The notes under the pieces are model-generated. The model was not told the origin of the DNA and did not search any database. It was given only the letters and a program-made list of their open reading frames with translations. Positions 10,020-20,765 of a stretch of 64,000 nt of DNA are shown here, one piece after another. The translations under genes and the position numbers were made by a program. The DNA lies in contig NC_088171.1 of assembly GCF_028769735.1 (NCBI RefSeq), positions 59,613,613-59,677,612 of the forward strand, given 5' to 3'. Every line of letters starts with the position of its first letter. Positions within the stretch are counted from its first letter, which is position 1. Origin of the DNA: Zonotrichia leucophrys gambelii. Its lineage: Eukaryota; Chordata; Aves; Passeriformes; Passerellidae.

Positions 10020-11185
10020 CATCTCCGGGATGCCCCGTCCCGGCCCCCGACGCGGCCGTGATACCCCGGCCGAGGCAGGAGCCTCCCGGACGGGAGCTGC
10101 TGAGAGGGGCCGCGCCGCCCTCGCTCCCAGCCCTGCTCCCCCTCATCCCCCGCTCTCTCTCCGGCCTCCCTCTGCGCCCACAGCTGGCAGGAGGGAATCA
10201 AACTTTTGGAATGGGACATGCGGGCCAGTTGGTGTGGTTTTGAGCATATATCTGGTGTGTGAAGAAAAAAAAAATCATAAATCTAGTCCTTGACACCCAT
10301 GTGTAGTTGGAAATAAACCCAGTATAAAAGAAATCTTGTCTGCTTCTGGGGAACGGGAGCCCGCGGCTGCTTCTTCGGGGCGGGCTCCTCCACTGAAGAG
10401 CGGCGGAAGACGGTGCCCAGCAAGGAGCGCGCCCGGCGGGGAGCGCAGCACCCTCCACCGACCTCGCCTTTCCGTCGGGTGGGGAAACCCCAAAACCTGA
10501 TCCAAGAGGGCGATGCTTTTCTTTCAAGGAAAACCGAACGGGAGAACAGAGGGGGGAAGCCCTCAGCCCCCGGCGGCCTTTCCCAGCCTCCCCTCAGGCA
10601 CGCGGCGCGCGCCACCCGGACGTGGCCCACGCGGGACGCCGCCAGGGGGCGCCGCTAGGGGGCGCCGCGGGGCGGGGCGGCGCTGAGGGCGCCTCCCCCG
10701 TGCCCCCGACGGGGCGGCGCTCGGGGGCCCGCGGTGCCCGGGCCCGCGCCCACCGGGGTGGCTGCCGGGGCTGCCCGGCGCGGGGGGAGGAGGAGGGAAG
10801 ATCCCGGCTGCCTCCCGGGAGGCTGGGGCGGGGGCGGGCGAGAGCCGCGCTGCTCTCGGCGGGACTCTCCTTTCCTGCCGTCCCCCGCCCCCCCGCCCCG
10901 CTCCCCGCCGAAATGACGGAATCCCCCGTCTGTTTCCTCCTGTTTAATGCCGTTGCCCGGACCACCGTGGCGCCGCTCCAAGGCCCCGCCAGCCGGCGCG
11001 GGCAGCCGGCAGCGGCGGCGCAGCGCGGGCCCGCTGCCGCCCCCCGACTCGTGCCCCGGCCCGGCCGCCGCTCCCGGCCCCGCCGCCCCCGCAGCCCCGC
11101 GGGGCCGCCCCGGGGCCGCCCCGCCTCCGGTTCCCTCGGCCCTGCGCCTCCTTCCCGCCTCCCCGAGTTTGTTTACAGCCGCTAC
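10020..11185. promoter_or_regulatory. Upstream CpG island of the NFATC1 locus
   Basis: A second very GC-rich block, separated from the P1 island by about 370 bases of AT-richer sequence. No recognisable exon lies in it on either strand, and its open frames look like by-products of GC content. It contains the overlapping CTCF-like pair at 10639-10666. It may be an upstream non-coding first exon, a boundary element or a regulatory island of NFATC1. Edges are approximate. Confidence 0.5.
10639..10666 (+). promoter_or_regulatory. Two overlapping CTCF-like motifs
   Basis: CCGCCAGGGGGCGCC (10639-10653) and CCGCTAGGGGGCGCC (10652-10666) are near-identical direct copies with a 13-base period. Each matches the CTCF core (C-C-N-N-N-A-G-G-G-G-G-C-G-C) closely. 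The overlap means only one could be fully occupied at a time. Placed upstream of NFATC1 P1, they could act as an insulator or loop anchor. Motif orientation is plus. Confidence 0.55.
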
Positions 11186-14100
11186 TAGGAGAGACTGTTA
11201 CACGGAGCTTATTTTGGGACTCGGTGATGACTAACGAAGTTAAAAGGAGCTTAGTACAGAAAACAACCTTATTTTTAGACGGCTGTTGTTTCAGTGGATC
11301 ATTGTAGCAAACGCACCCCGGCGCTTCTAAAGGCCGCATCCCCGATGCCAGGTCTCTCGTCCTGTGCTGCCGCAAGACTGGTCCTGAGGCTCGCACAGCG
11401 GCTGGCCCTCTTTGCTTTGCTTCCCTACATTTCCTCCCTAAATCCTGCCTGTAAGAGCTTCGGCCACATTGGCCTTCATTATTTTGATCTTTAGGACGTC
11501 TTCTTTCAACAGAAGAAAACACAAGCTTAAAAAATGAGGGGGAAACAAGTTACGAAAGCATTCGGAGTACTTTTTAGTGACCTCTGGTGCTGGGTTAGCA
11601 GGGACCAGTATCAGCCTCCCCCGTGGCTTTTGAGACAGGGCTGATGATTATGTAGAGCTTCTTCGCCTCCCAGGGAAGATGCAAGAAGCAGGTCTCATCT
11701 AGCTTCATTCGAAGCAGCTCCCTGGGTCCCTGCATGACATGCTGACCATCACAGCCCACATGTGGGACAACCAGGAGATGTGTCTGCTACTGCTGCCTCC
11801 CTCCCCATCACCCTTCTCTTCCCTTTGTGGGTATTCACTGCATGCCAGTTCAGGCACTATGACCAGACATAAGGCTCCCACTGTCCAAATCTAGTCCCTC
11901 ACTGACCAGTCCTAATCCCTCATGGGTAAATCCCAGCAGAGCTGGTGGGACCTCAGCAGGCTCTGCTCCACACAGGGCTGTTCAGGCATGCATCCCAGCT
12001 AGAAATCCTCCCTTGGCACCAGTGCTGTGCCAGGATGTGTCTCCCCCTTGTCACTGCCATGCAACCAGCTTTCTCTGGCTTTCCACAGGAATACTTCCGC
12101 TGGGCCCTCTCTTTTTACCACCCACATCTGCCATGGAGTTGTATGGGCTCCCTGGGCAGTCTGTCTCCATCCGGATGTCCCACTGCAAGGACGGGGTGAG
12201 CTGCTGCTTCCCTTCCCCTCCACAGAGGCAGCTGTGCTTGAAAACAAAATACTTGCTGGACTTAACCAGTAATTGGGTTAATGAACTGCCCTGCTCTACC
12301 TTTCTTTCCTCCGTGGCTGAGACAGCACGCAGTGCCTTGTGTGGCCTGGGTCAGGCTGAGAGACTCGTCCGTGCGACTGCACGTCAAGGCAGTGCTTGTG
12401 GGAGACAGTGCACTTGGTGTACTGCAGCTGTCCCAAGGGAAAGCAGCTGGACTGGGATAAGAGTTTGGTAAGAAAGGGGACCGAGCAGGCCACAGAACCT
12501 CAGCCTTGGGACCCAGCATTTTTGGGTTCCCACCTATTTTCCACTGCCCTGACAGCAATCATTGCCCTGGAGAAATCAGAAGAAGAAAAAAAATCGGTGC
12601 ATTAGAGAAGGAGGGAGGGTGGGAGTAGAGAAGGAGCCTCCCCTCTCTCTCCTCTCCCAGACATGCAGAGCAGTGCCCAGAATCGCAGGAATTCCCACCG
12701 CTGGTGATTGCTGGGCTGAGCCCCTCACTGCTGGGTCCCAGAGCCATGCTGGCATTCCCTGTGCAGCTTGGCCATCTGACACTTGCTTCCTCCCAGCCAC
12801 AAACACCACTCCTTTTCTCCAGGAAGGAGCCAAACGATGCAGGCTTCAAGTGGGCACTTTTTGACTACAATTTACCCCTTCTGCTCATCTTTGCAAGCAA
12901 AACACTAAATCTGCCCCCTGTTCTCAGCTCTTGAATGTAGTGTTATCCTTAAACAAAATACTCCAGCGTATTTATACAGGATGTTTTAATCACCAGAGTC
13001 TGATTCGTGTTCACTGGATTAGTTTCATATAATGTGAAGTTGTGTGAGTCTGTGCCTTTCCTCCGCCATATTTCTTTCCTCACCTTTTTGTAGGGCCTCA
13101 GTAGTCTGGGAGGCATGGTTTGCATGAACCTTTGCGCACAGTAGCCACAGTACTTATCCGGGAACCTCTAATTCAACCAAAACTCCTTCGTTCTTGCCCC
13201 ACCAGAGGGTTTAGGTCAGTAGCACTGCACAACAGGCTGTGCCTGACTGGCACCCTGAGCTGCTTGCAAGACTTGGGGCATTTTTTTTCTTCAGGCCATG
13301 TCCTGTAAAAGGAAAACTTTCAGCTTTGTCTACACAGAAGTGTTTTGAAAGCAGGATGGGGGAGGGGGGAACCCCTCTTTCGAGTGTTTGCCAATATCAA
13401 ACATTTTCTTACAATAAGTGCGCAGAATCCCATAATCCAAAATATGAAAATATGTATCAGAAAAAGCCACCCGTGCTCTGCATGGAATTTTTGTCCTGTT
13501 TTGGGCTTCTTGCCTTTGTATCCTTACAGCCTTTTATATCTAACATTCATAATAGTGGCCATCTCCTTAGGGTCTGCATGCCCATCTTTTGGGTCTTGGC
13601 AGCTTCAAAAGCATTAGCATCTGTTCAGTATTTCATTCATTGTAACAAAATATTTATAAGTCTCAAGCCTCCCTAACCAAGGACCTAATTAAAGTCTTTC
13701 TAGTCTCCTGCTTTGAAAATTATAACAAGATTTGCTGGAAACAGAGACAGCACATGGCCAGTGTTTATGGCTGGTACAGCACCATTTTGAAAACCCATCC
13801 ATAAACCTTTCAAACAAGGCAGGGAGCACACCTGAGCAGTGGCCGGCTGCTGCCCAGAGCTGGAAGCTGGTGCAAAGGCAGAGGCTGGACTCAGCCTCCC
13901 ATCCCCCTGACACAGGCTCTTTCTCAGGCTGCCAGAAATCAGTTCACCACTTTTAAGGTGCATTGCACTTAGCAGGACAAATGCCAGAGGAGGAATTTTG
14001 TGTGCTTGAATAATGTTGTAATTTACCTTATAACCGGTCTCATTACGATGTTGAGTGCTCTGTTGATTTACCTGGCTTTTGATTTAGTGGACTCTTTTTA

Positions 14101-15815
14101 AACGACAGCTTAGGAATGCAGCCAGTGACTGCAGGCAAAGGACCTTAAACCTTTATGGAGCTACAGTCATCTGTTCAGACACCGACTTTTTAAAATCAAG
14201 ATAGACATCAGACAGCCGCACCAGACCCATATACAGAAAGCCGTGACTGGATTAAACTGAGACATTAGTTCAGAGAAATCATTTCATAATGATACGTGCT
14301 GCATCAGTGCCCCTTTGTTTCCTTTGGAGTTTGCCCCTTGCAGAAACCCAGATTGTGGGCAGGTACAGGGCAGAACCCTTGCTGCTGGCTGGGGTCGATG
14401 CGCAGCATCCTCCCCACAGCTGTCCCCGCTGAGGTGGGTGCCAGCAGTTGGCTGAATTCCATCTCTGTTGCGTGACCCTGGGGTGGCCATTCAGGAACTC
14501 TCTTCACACGGCAAAACAGCCATCAACAATGAAAATACCAATGCTCTGCATTTCTTCCTGGACCCTGCTGATGGAATGTGCAATGCAGGGTGGTTAAAAA
14601 ATAAGAGCATATCTAATCCTCTAGTTGTGCTTGTGCAGTATTGCCAGACTTGCAAAGAAAAAGTGACAAGGTTTTGTACCAGGCATCATATTTTAGCTCT
14701 GGAAATATTTAAAGTTTCAGAATTTCCTAGTTGCTGGTACAGGGGGTGTAACACATTTTTTGCCTCATTCAGAAGTACTTAATGAGGGAAAGGCTCATTG
14801 GGTACACAGGGACTAAAGCTGGCAGCAGAGCAGATCCCTCTCCCCTCTCCATCAGATTTACGATGTCTGTGGCAGACTGGGACCCGTGGTAGGGATCAGT
14901 TCCTGCACACTGTGGGGATGGCGGCTTTCACCTCATCCATCCTCTGAGGCACAGGATCACACCTTCATTTTCAGGCAGTGCAAAGCATTTTTTTCCCCAG
15001 ATGTCCATGTTTCTTCTGAAGGAGCGGAATTGCTGCTGCAGGCTTAATGGAAGCAGTGACCCAGCAAGATGGACACAAAGCCTGGGGTGTCTGCATGTGC
15101 AGAAGTGTTGCTTCACTCATCGGTCCAGGAGCCAGTGCTTGAGTTTGGATGGTCAGGAGTCAGGAAAGGCTGCACATGCCCTTCCAGTGCAGAAGGGACT
15201 CCTTCACTCTTGCCTAGCCCATAAGCTCTACAGCTCCTGGAAATTCTGCTTTTAGTGACAGGCTCTGTAATTTCTTCTCATACTCTACCCTCTGCCAGTG
15301 CTTGGTCCCTGAGTGCATTTCCCTCCACAGCCAGAGGAGACCTAGACTGAGCTGATTTACTCCAATGGCAGCATGTCCTGAGCTGTGGTCACGACCAAAT
15401 GCCCTGTGAGTCCAAACATGTACTTAGCCACCTTCACTTCCATGCATATGGAAGCATCTTGTTTTAGATCCAAGGCTCCATGTCCCTGTGCACAGAGCAG
15501 AGCCAGCAGTGAGGGGCCCTTTGTAGCCTTTCTCTCTGTAACTGGGGACCAGCCTCTTTCATGCTTCAAGTTCACTGCTGGGAGCACCCTCACTGCCACA
15601 TGGAATGAATGACCCGATGTGAAGTCCTGGATTCCCTGGCAGCAGCATGAGCCCTCTTTTCCAATATCTCAGCTGCACTATTATTTTCTTGTCAGACTGC
15701 TGCTATTCCTACTGCTTCTCAGCACCAGCAGTCTTTGCCTTCATTAGTTTCCTCCTGCTCTAGTTCATTAAACCTGCATTTAAATGTGCTATTGGTTCTC
15801 CCTAAATGAATAACC
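11186..15815. other. Intergenic sequence upstream of NFATC1, no gene recognised
   Basis: Mixed-composition DNA between the NFATC1 upstream island and a LINE relic. Open frames on both strands are short and unlike known proteins, with no credible splice-site chain. No RNA gene or intact transposon was recognised. Distal NFATC1 enhancers could lie here, but nothing visible marks one. Confidence 0.6.
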
Positions 15816-15819
15816 TTCC

Positions 15820-16290
15820 ATTGTGTAATATTGAATTCCTTTGTATTAGTCTGTTCCCCCCAGTGTCTCCAAATCCTCCTGTAGTCTAGTGCGTTCCTGA
15901 AATTTATCAGCAGCCTCCCCTCCTATCATGATGTCATCCGCATCTGGACACCGGCACATCACGCCAGCCTCGGGCTCATTTGTGCAAAACTCTTAAACAG
16001 AGCAAGTCCCGGCTCCGAGCCCCAGGAGATCTGCCCTGTAAGCTCTCTTCTGGTGCACAGAGCTATTTATTGCACTTCACTCTGCCCTAACCCAAGTTTA
16101 TCCTCCTAATATTGATACTCCAATACTTGTATACATTTTACTGACCTCATTTTCTGAGGCAGAGTCAGTAACCTTGTTAAACTCTAGCAAACACAAAATC
16201 ATTGCTTTAAACTTTTCTGGGCTCACCTTCACAAACTTTATGAATAGGATTTGGACTACTCTAGCAGCAATTTTGACTATGGCCCTTTGT
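15820..16290 (-). mobile_element. Degraded CR1/L3-family LINE, reverse-transcriptase fragment
   Basis: Minus-strand translation, with frame breaks, still follows the order of CR1/L3 reverse-transcriptase motifs. LEFNKVTDSASENEVSKM (about 16190-16135) matches the LDFSKAFDTVSH block. QISWGSEPGLALF (about 16033-15995) matches the GVPQGSVLGPVLF block. ADDIMIGG (about 15940-15917) matches the FADDTKLGG catalytic block and is followed by a stretch like the RLQ-DLDKLE segment. In-frame stops and gaps separate the blocks, so it is a dead, ancient copy. CR1-type LINEs dominate avian repeats. Edges are approximate. Confidence 0.75.
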
Positions 16291-19200
16291 GCCAGATGCT
16301 TGCATACACCAGTCCCTGCTCCCCCTTCCCCTTCTACTTGCAGCCTGATAGGATAACTTAGGGGATGAGAGGTATTTAGGGAGAAATTAAATATTTTCCA
16401 GGTTATGAAATGTGGTGCCAAGGTTTTATTCCCTCACTTGTGGCTGTGCCCTATTGAGAAGCATCCTTTACATTTGCTGTAAAGTAATAATGAATTACAG
16501 TGTAAAGAAATATACTCTCCTCTGCTCTTATTTTCACCACACTTTGAGCAGCCCAGCCTTTCCAAAGACAGGGGTCTTGACTTGGACAGGGATGAAACTT
16601 GGAACTTTTCAACCTAAAAGATGAAATTATAAGAACTGTATGCTGCTAAGGGGTTATAACGGGGTTGGTGACACAGATGTCCCCAGCTGCAATGTACTAC
16701 TTCAGCAGCAATGGCAAGGTTCAGATACAGCATTTAGTGGTGCCAAGGTCATGACTGAGTGACCAGGGAATCAGGGGCACCTTGGTGGTAGGGTGACTTT
16801 GATCCCAAAACCCAGCATGACTTTGTTCTATCCTGCCTGCTCTGGCTGTCCAGGGATGCCACAGACCTCAGCTAATTCTGGTTTCTCACAGAAATGCCCC
16901 ATGGATGGGGAATTTCTGAGAAGTGCTTCAGTCAGGTTGGCAGAGACAGAAGCTTCTCTTTGCCAGAGGGATCTTGAAAGCCTAGCAAGAAATTGGGCTT
17001 TTAACATACACCGTTTTCACAGCTTGCATTTTGTCTCCCTCATTCTTTTCACACCTCAGTCCATGCACAATTAGAGTTTTCTTTACTGGGGTGGTTTGAC
17101 TGAGGGGGCCAGCAAGCTAAAAGGAATTGGCAGACTTCTGTAGTTTGGTCAAGGATAGGTTTGGTTGTTTGTGTACGGAAAGGATGTACAAGCTCAAAGA
17201 CTTTGTTCCATTAGAAGCATTCCTGTTTTGTGACATCCCTGCATGCTGAAGTAGCTATCTTGAAGAGCAAATGCTGAAAATTAAAATCTTCTTGAGTCAA
17301 GCCTCCTCATTAGCAGTCTGCCTGGCTAGACTCTACCTTATTATTTTTTGCTGTGTGTAGCTGTAAAGAGAAAACCAAGGAGAAAAATAGGCAATTAAAA
17401 TGCATTCAATTGATTTCTAAATGAGTATGCAGAACCAAAAAGTCCCAGGAAGAGCCCCATCTCTTCTTTTGCATCTGTTGCTGTATGTGAGAGTGCAAAT
17501 TCACTAGCAGCTAGAAGAAGACACATTTGCAAACATTAGCAAGGTTAAACTTCTGAGATCCCTCAGCTGAATCTCTGAAAATTAAATGTGTTAAGTCATT
17601 GCAGTTGCTTGGCATGCACTGTAGAGCAGGACCTTCCAAAAGCCATGGAAAAGTTTTTCAGGATGAACACAGCCCCAGCAGTCCAAATATGAGACTCTCC
17701 CCTCTGCAAAGGCAGAGAATCCTTTTCCTCGTTGCTGAGGAAAATGCCAAAAAGCACCTCATGATTCTTGTGCTCTAAATGGTGCTCTGGTGCAACAGTG
17801 AAACCACGGGTGTTATGAAATGCCACAAGCTCCCATCACCAGGCTCTGTATCTGCACTGTGCCTCAGGTCTCATCCACAGACTCTTCCACATCGAGTTAA
17901 TGCAGATACATCAAATGCAGGCCTGGAACAGTTACAGAAAACCATGAAGATGGTACAAATTAATCTCTTTGCCTTTTCTTCCAAGACTTTCATTACGATC
18001 TTCCTTCTCAGAGTCCAATTAAATTTCAGATTGCTTTTTTAGCACACTGAGTAAACTATGAAATTAAAGAAACCTCTTAACTGTGGTGTATGAGAAGGAG
18101 ACTGCCCACAGTTGTGCACATGGTGCAAGAGGGAACTGCATGGACAGAGCTGTGCAGACAGGAAAACCCTTGGTAAGCTATGAGGCAGAGCAATGGCAGA
18201 GTCCTCCCAGAGCTGGGTCTATCCACCAGGCTGATTCTGGGGAAGGCAGGTGTGAAAAGACAGACTAAAGACTGGAGCCGAAATTGTTTCAAGGGATTGT
18301 TTCATGGACTTGTTTCACAGAAATTGCCTTTGGGACTTCAGCTGAGGAATCTGTCACCAGAGGTGAGTCTTTGAGGTGGAAGCCACTCGTGTTTACTGCT
18401 CAAGGGCTGCTCCCTGCTTGCTGCCCAGCACTGATGCCCGGAGCAGTCCATAAGAGCTGTGCCACAATGCAAGTCTCGTGGTGTTTCTCAAGTTACATGA
18501 GTCAAAGCTGTCAAGTCTGTAAGTCTGGGATTTGGCTCCAAGTTTCTCTGGCTGCACTCCAAGAAGTGGCTGCAGACCAATTTCACAGAAGCGGCCAGCA
18601 ACCCCTAGCAGGACAAAGAAAGTCTATTCTCATCCACCATAGCCTCTCTCACAGAAGCTCCTTCACTGGTCGCTGGGCTGCAGAGCCCCCTCAATGCACA
18701 GACCTGGGAGCTCCTGTCACTGAGACCTCAGAAACTGTGCGTGCATGGGCACATACACACGCAGGAGCAGCCCCTCTGTTCAGAGTTCATGGCTAGCTAG
18801 ACTTGGTGACCTCAGGGAAAAACTTATTCTGGCAGAGGTGTTTGAAGGATATCCACTGCCTGGGCACAAAGTCCAGTGCAAGACTTCTTACGTCCTGGGA
18901 TTGGCTTGGATGAACAGCATTTAAGTTGGTATCAGTGGCAGATCAGAGGAGGCCAAAGGCAGGGAGAGTTATCTGTTTGGGATAACTGTGGAGGGGCCAA
19001 AGCATGGGCTCACATTTTAGTGATGAGAGTCTTTCAGGAATGTTGTTGTGAAGGTCTGAAGTGAAGCAGGAGAAGGCAGGGGAAGGGCTACCAGAGTGCT
19101 GGTTCAGTTCAGAGACCACACCACAGTGCTGAGTCTGGCAGAGCAGCCCTGTGGAGTTTGTTGATTCAGAAGTGCTGAGGAGGGGAATGTCTTGCTGGGA

Positions 19201-19700
19201 TGAAACACCCTGTCCTGCTAGGAGCATGTCCTGCTAGCATCCATGTCCCTGCTAGGAGCATGGGATCATGTTGCTTCTGATGCTTGGCACTAGTGGTCAG
19301 CAAATCTGACAAAAAGTGGTTAATGAGGGCCCTGACACAAATTCTGTCCCAGCTGCCTCCACCATCCAGACACCACCCTTTGTGGGGTGTTAAGGGCTTT
19401 TTCTCCTCCCTTCACCCAATTAAAAGTTCAATAAAAACCACAAGTTTGCCTCAGAGGGCGAGGGCTCTGAATACCCAAGACTTTGGTTTGAAGCTAGCCT
19501 GGATGGATTGCTGGCAGAAATACCTTCACCGTTCAACACCCCCATTGGTAAATAAATTAGCCTGTCACTGAGACAGCATCCTCAGTGGCAGCATTTGTGG
19601 TGATGGTGTTTAATAGAACTGAACTGGAAAGAAGCCCTTTACATAATGGATTTTTGGCTCATCTGAAACATTTAAGGATTTAAAAATTTAAAATTTTTAC
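16291..19700. other. Intergenic sequence, no gene recognised
   Basis: No coding exon, RNA gene or recognisable mobile element on either strand. The longest open frame here (18284-18796, plus, 170 codons) has no domain, signal or repeat structure I recognise, and nothing supports splicing into or out of it. Confidence 0.6.
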
Positions 19701-19720
19701 CGATCAAGAAACTTCCCCAC

Positions 19721-19746
19721 CCCCCCCCCCCCCCCCCCCCCCCCCC
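19721..19746 (+). repeat. C26 homopolymer
   Basis: Twenty-six consecutive C, preceded by the C-rich ACTTCCCCAC and followed directly by GTACTG. Long C/G homopolymers are rare and unstable. The exact length should be treated as uncertain. Confidence 0.9.
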
Positions 19747-19857
19747 GTACTGTGGAAACAGTTTTAGAAAACGAGCACCGTGTGCCTAGAAAGAAGGATC
19801 TTTTTTTCCTTGGTTGTGACGACCATGAATGTGGAATTTTACTTATTTATTGGCTTG

Positions 19858-19874
19858 CATCGCCCTCTTCTGGC
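19858..19874 (-). promoter_or_regulatory. CTCF-like motif
   Basis: The minus strand reads GCCAGAAGAGGGCGATG, close to the CTCF core CCASYAGRKGGCRS with one mismatch at the Y position. It faces the pair at 10639-10666, the convergent arrangement typical of loop anchors. Chance matches at this quality occur. Confidence 0.35.
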
Positions 19875-19999
19875 TTGTATAAAAACACTAGAAAGTTTCA
19901 CAAGAAACTTGCCTTGGAAATAAACTAAAGCAAACCCCCCCATGTTTATTGATGGTGACGATTATCTACTAAAAAAAATAAATAAAAATAATCGATCAT

Positions 20000-20460
20000 T
20001 CAAACTGGAGCCGAGCCCACCTTTGGAAAGCAGGGATGCTGAACGGCAAGGGAAACGACGCAGGTACTGCTTCCCACTGGGTGAAAGGGGCTGGTGGCTG
20101 TGAAACTGGCTTGGCCTGGAGAGCTTGTACAGACATTCTCCCCCAGCGCCGCCTCCCTGGAATGAGTGTACAGCTCTTTTGGTCATTGCGCTGCGCTAAG
20201 AAGCCGCAGTTCTGTCGCTTAAGTTCCACACTAATCACTTCTGACAGTGCTGGCCGTGCTTTCCATGGATGGGACGAGCAGGAGTTGGAGCAGTTGGCGG
20301 GCTGGAACACCGCTACAACAAAGAGCTGCTCTCCGGGAGCTCTGGGCAAGGCAAGGGGCAGAGCAGCAGGGCACCGGCTCAAACCTGCCAGACGCGGCAG
20401 CGAGGCAGAGCTGCGAGCAGGACAGGAGCCCCTGCAGGTGTTTCCTGTACTCAGAGGTGC
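20000..20460. other. GC-richer patch in the intergenic region
   Basis: About 460 bases that are richer in GC than their surroundings and open in several frames. A minus-strand frame of 128 codons (20382-19996) and a plus frame of 149 codons run through it; neither resembles a known protein. It could be a regulatory patch next to the CTCF-like motif at 19858. Nothing firmer can be said. Confidence 0.3.
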
Positions 20461-20589
20461 GCATGTTTGTGTGAGATTGCAGTAATCTGGAGGATGAGAA
20501 GAAAATTGAGTGATGGGTATGGAATTACACCAAAGTTAACCAGGTAACTTCTAGAGTGACCATGTATGAATATAGCAAAAATTCACACT

Positions 20590-20765
20590 TTATTTTCATG
20601 TAAAAAAAAATTGAATCCAAGTGAAGCGGTCCCTAAGGTGATGTGTCTCAAACAAGAAGGATGATCAATCTCAGGTTAAAAGTGAAGAAGTCCTTCCTTC
20701 ATGCCATGTGTAAATGACACTGTTGAGCCCCCCACCATGTCAGAGATTTTAAATCAATAGATTTA
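20590..20765 (+). mobile_element. Possible ancient L3/CR1 LINE 3' tail
   Basis: The segment AGTGAAGAAGTCCTTCCTTC, then a TGACACTGTTGAG-type block, then ATGTCAGAGATTTTAAAT, resembles the 3' end of L3/CR1 LINEs (the 'cttcttcactcag ... ctggaactcactgccacaagatgt' region) at low identity. No terminal microsatellite is seen. The call is tentative, made from memory of the consensus. Confidence 0.3.

Noticed and set aside
10622..11522. Several long overlapping frames on both strands
   Set aside because: Arg/Pro/Gly/Ala-rich translations in all frames of a CpG island, typical of chance opening; no homology or splice chain.
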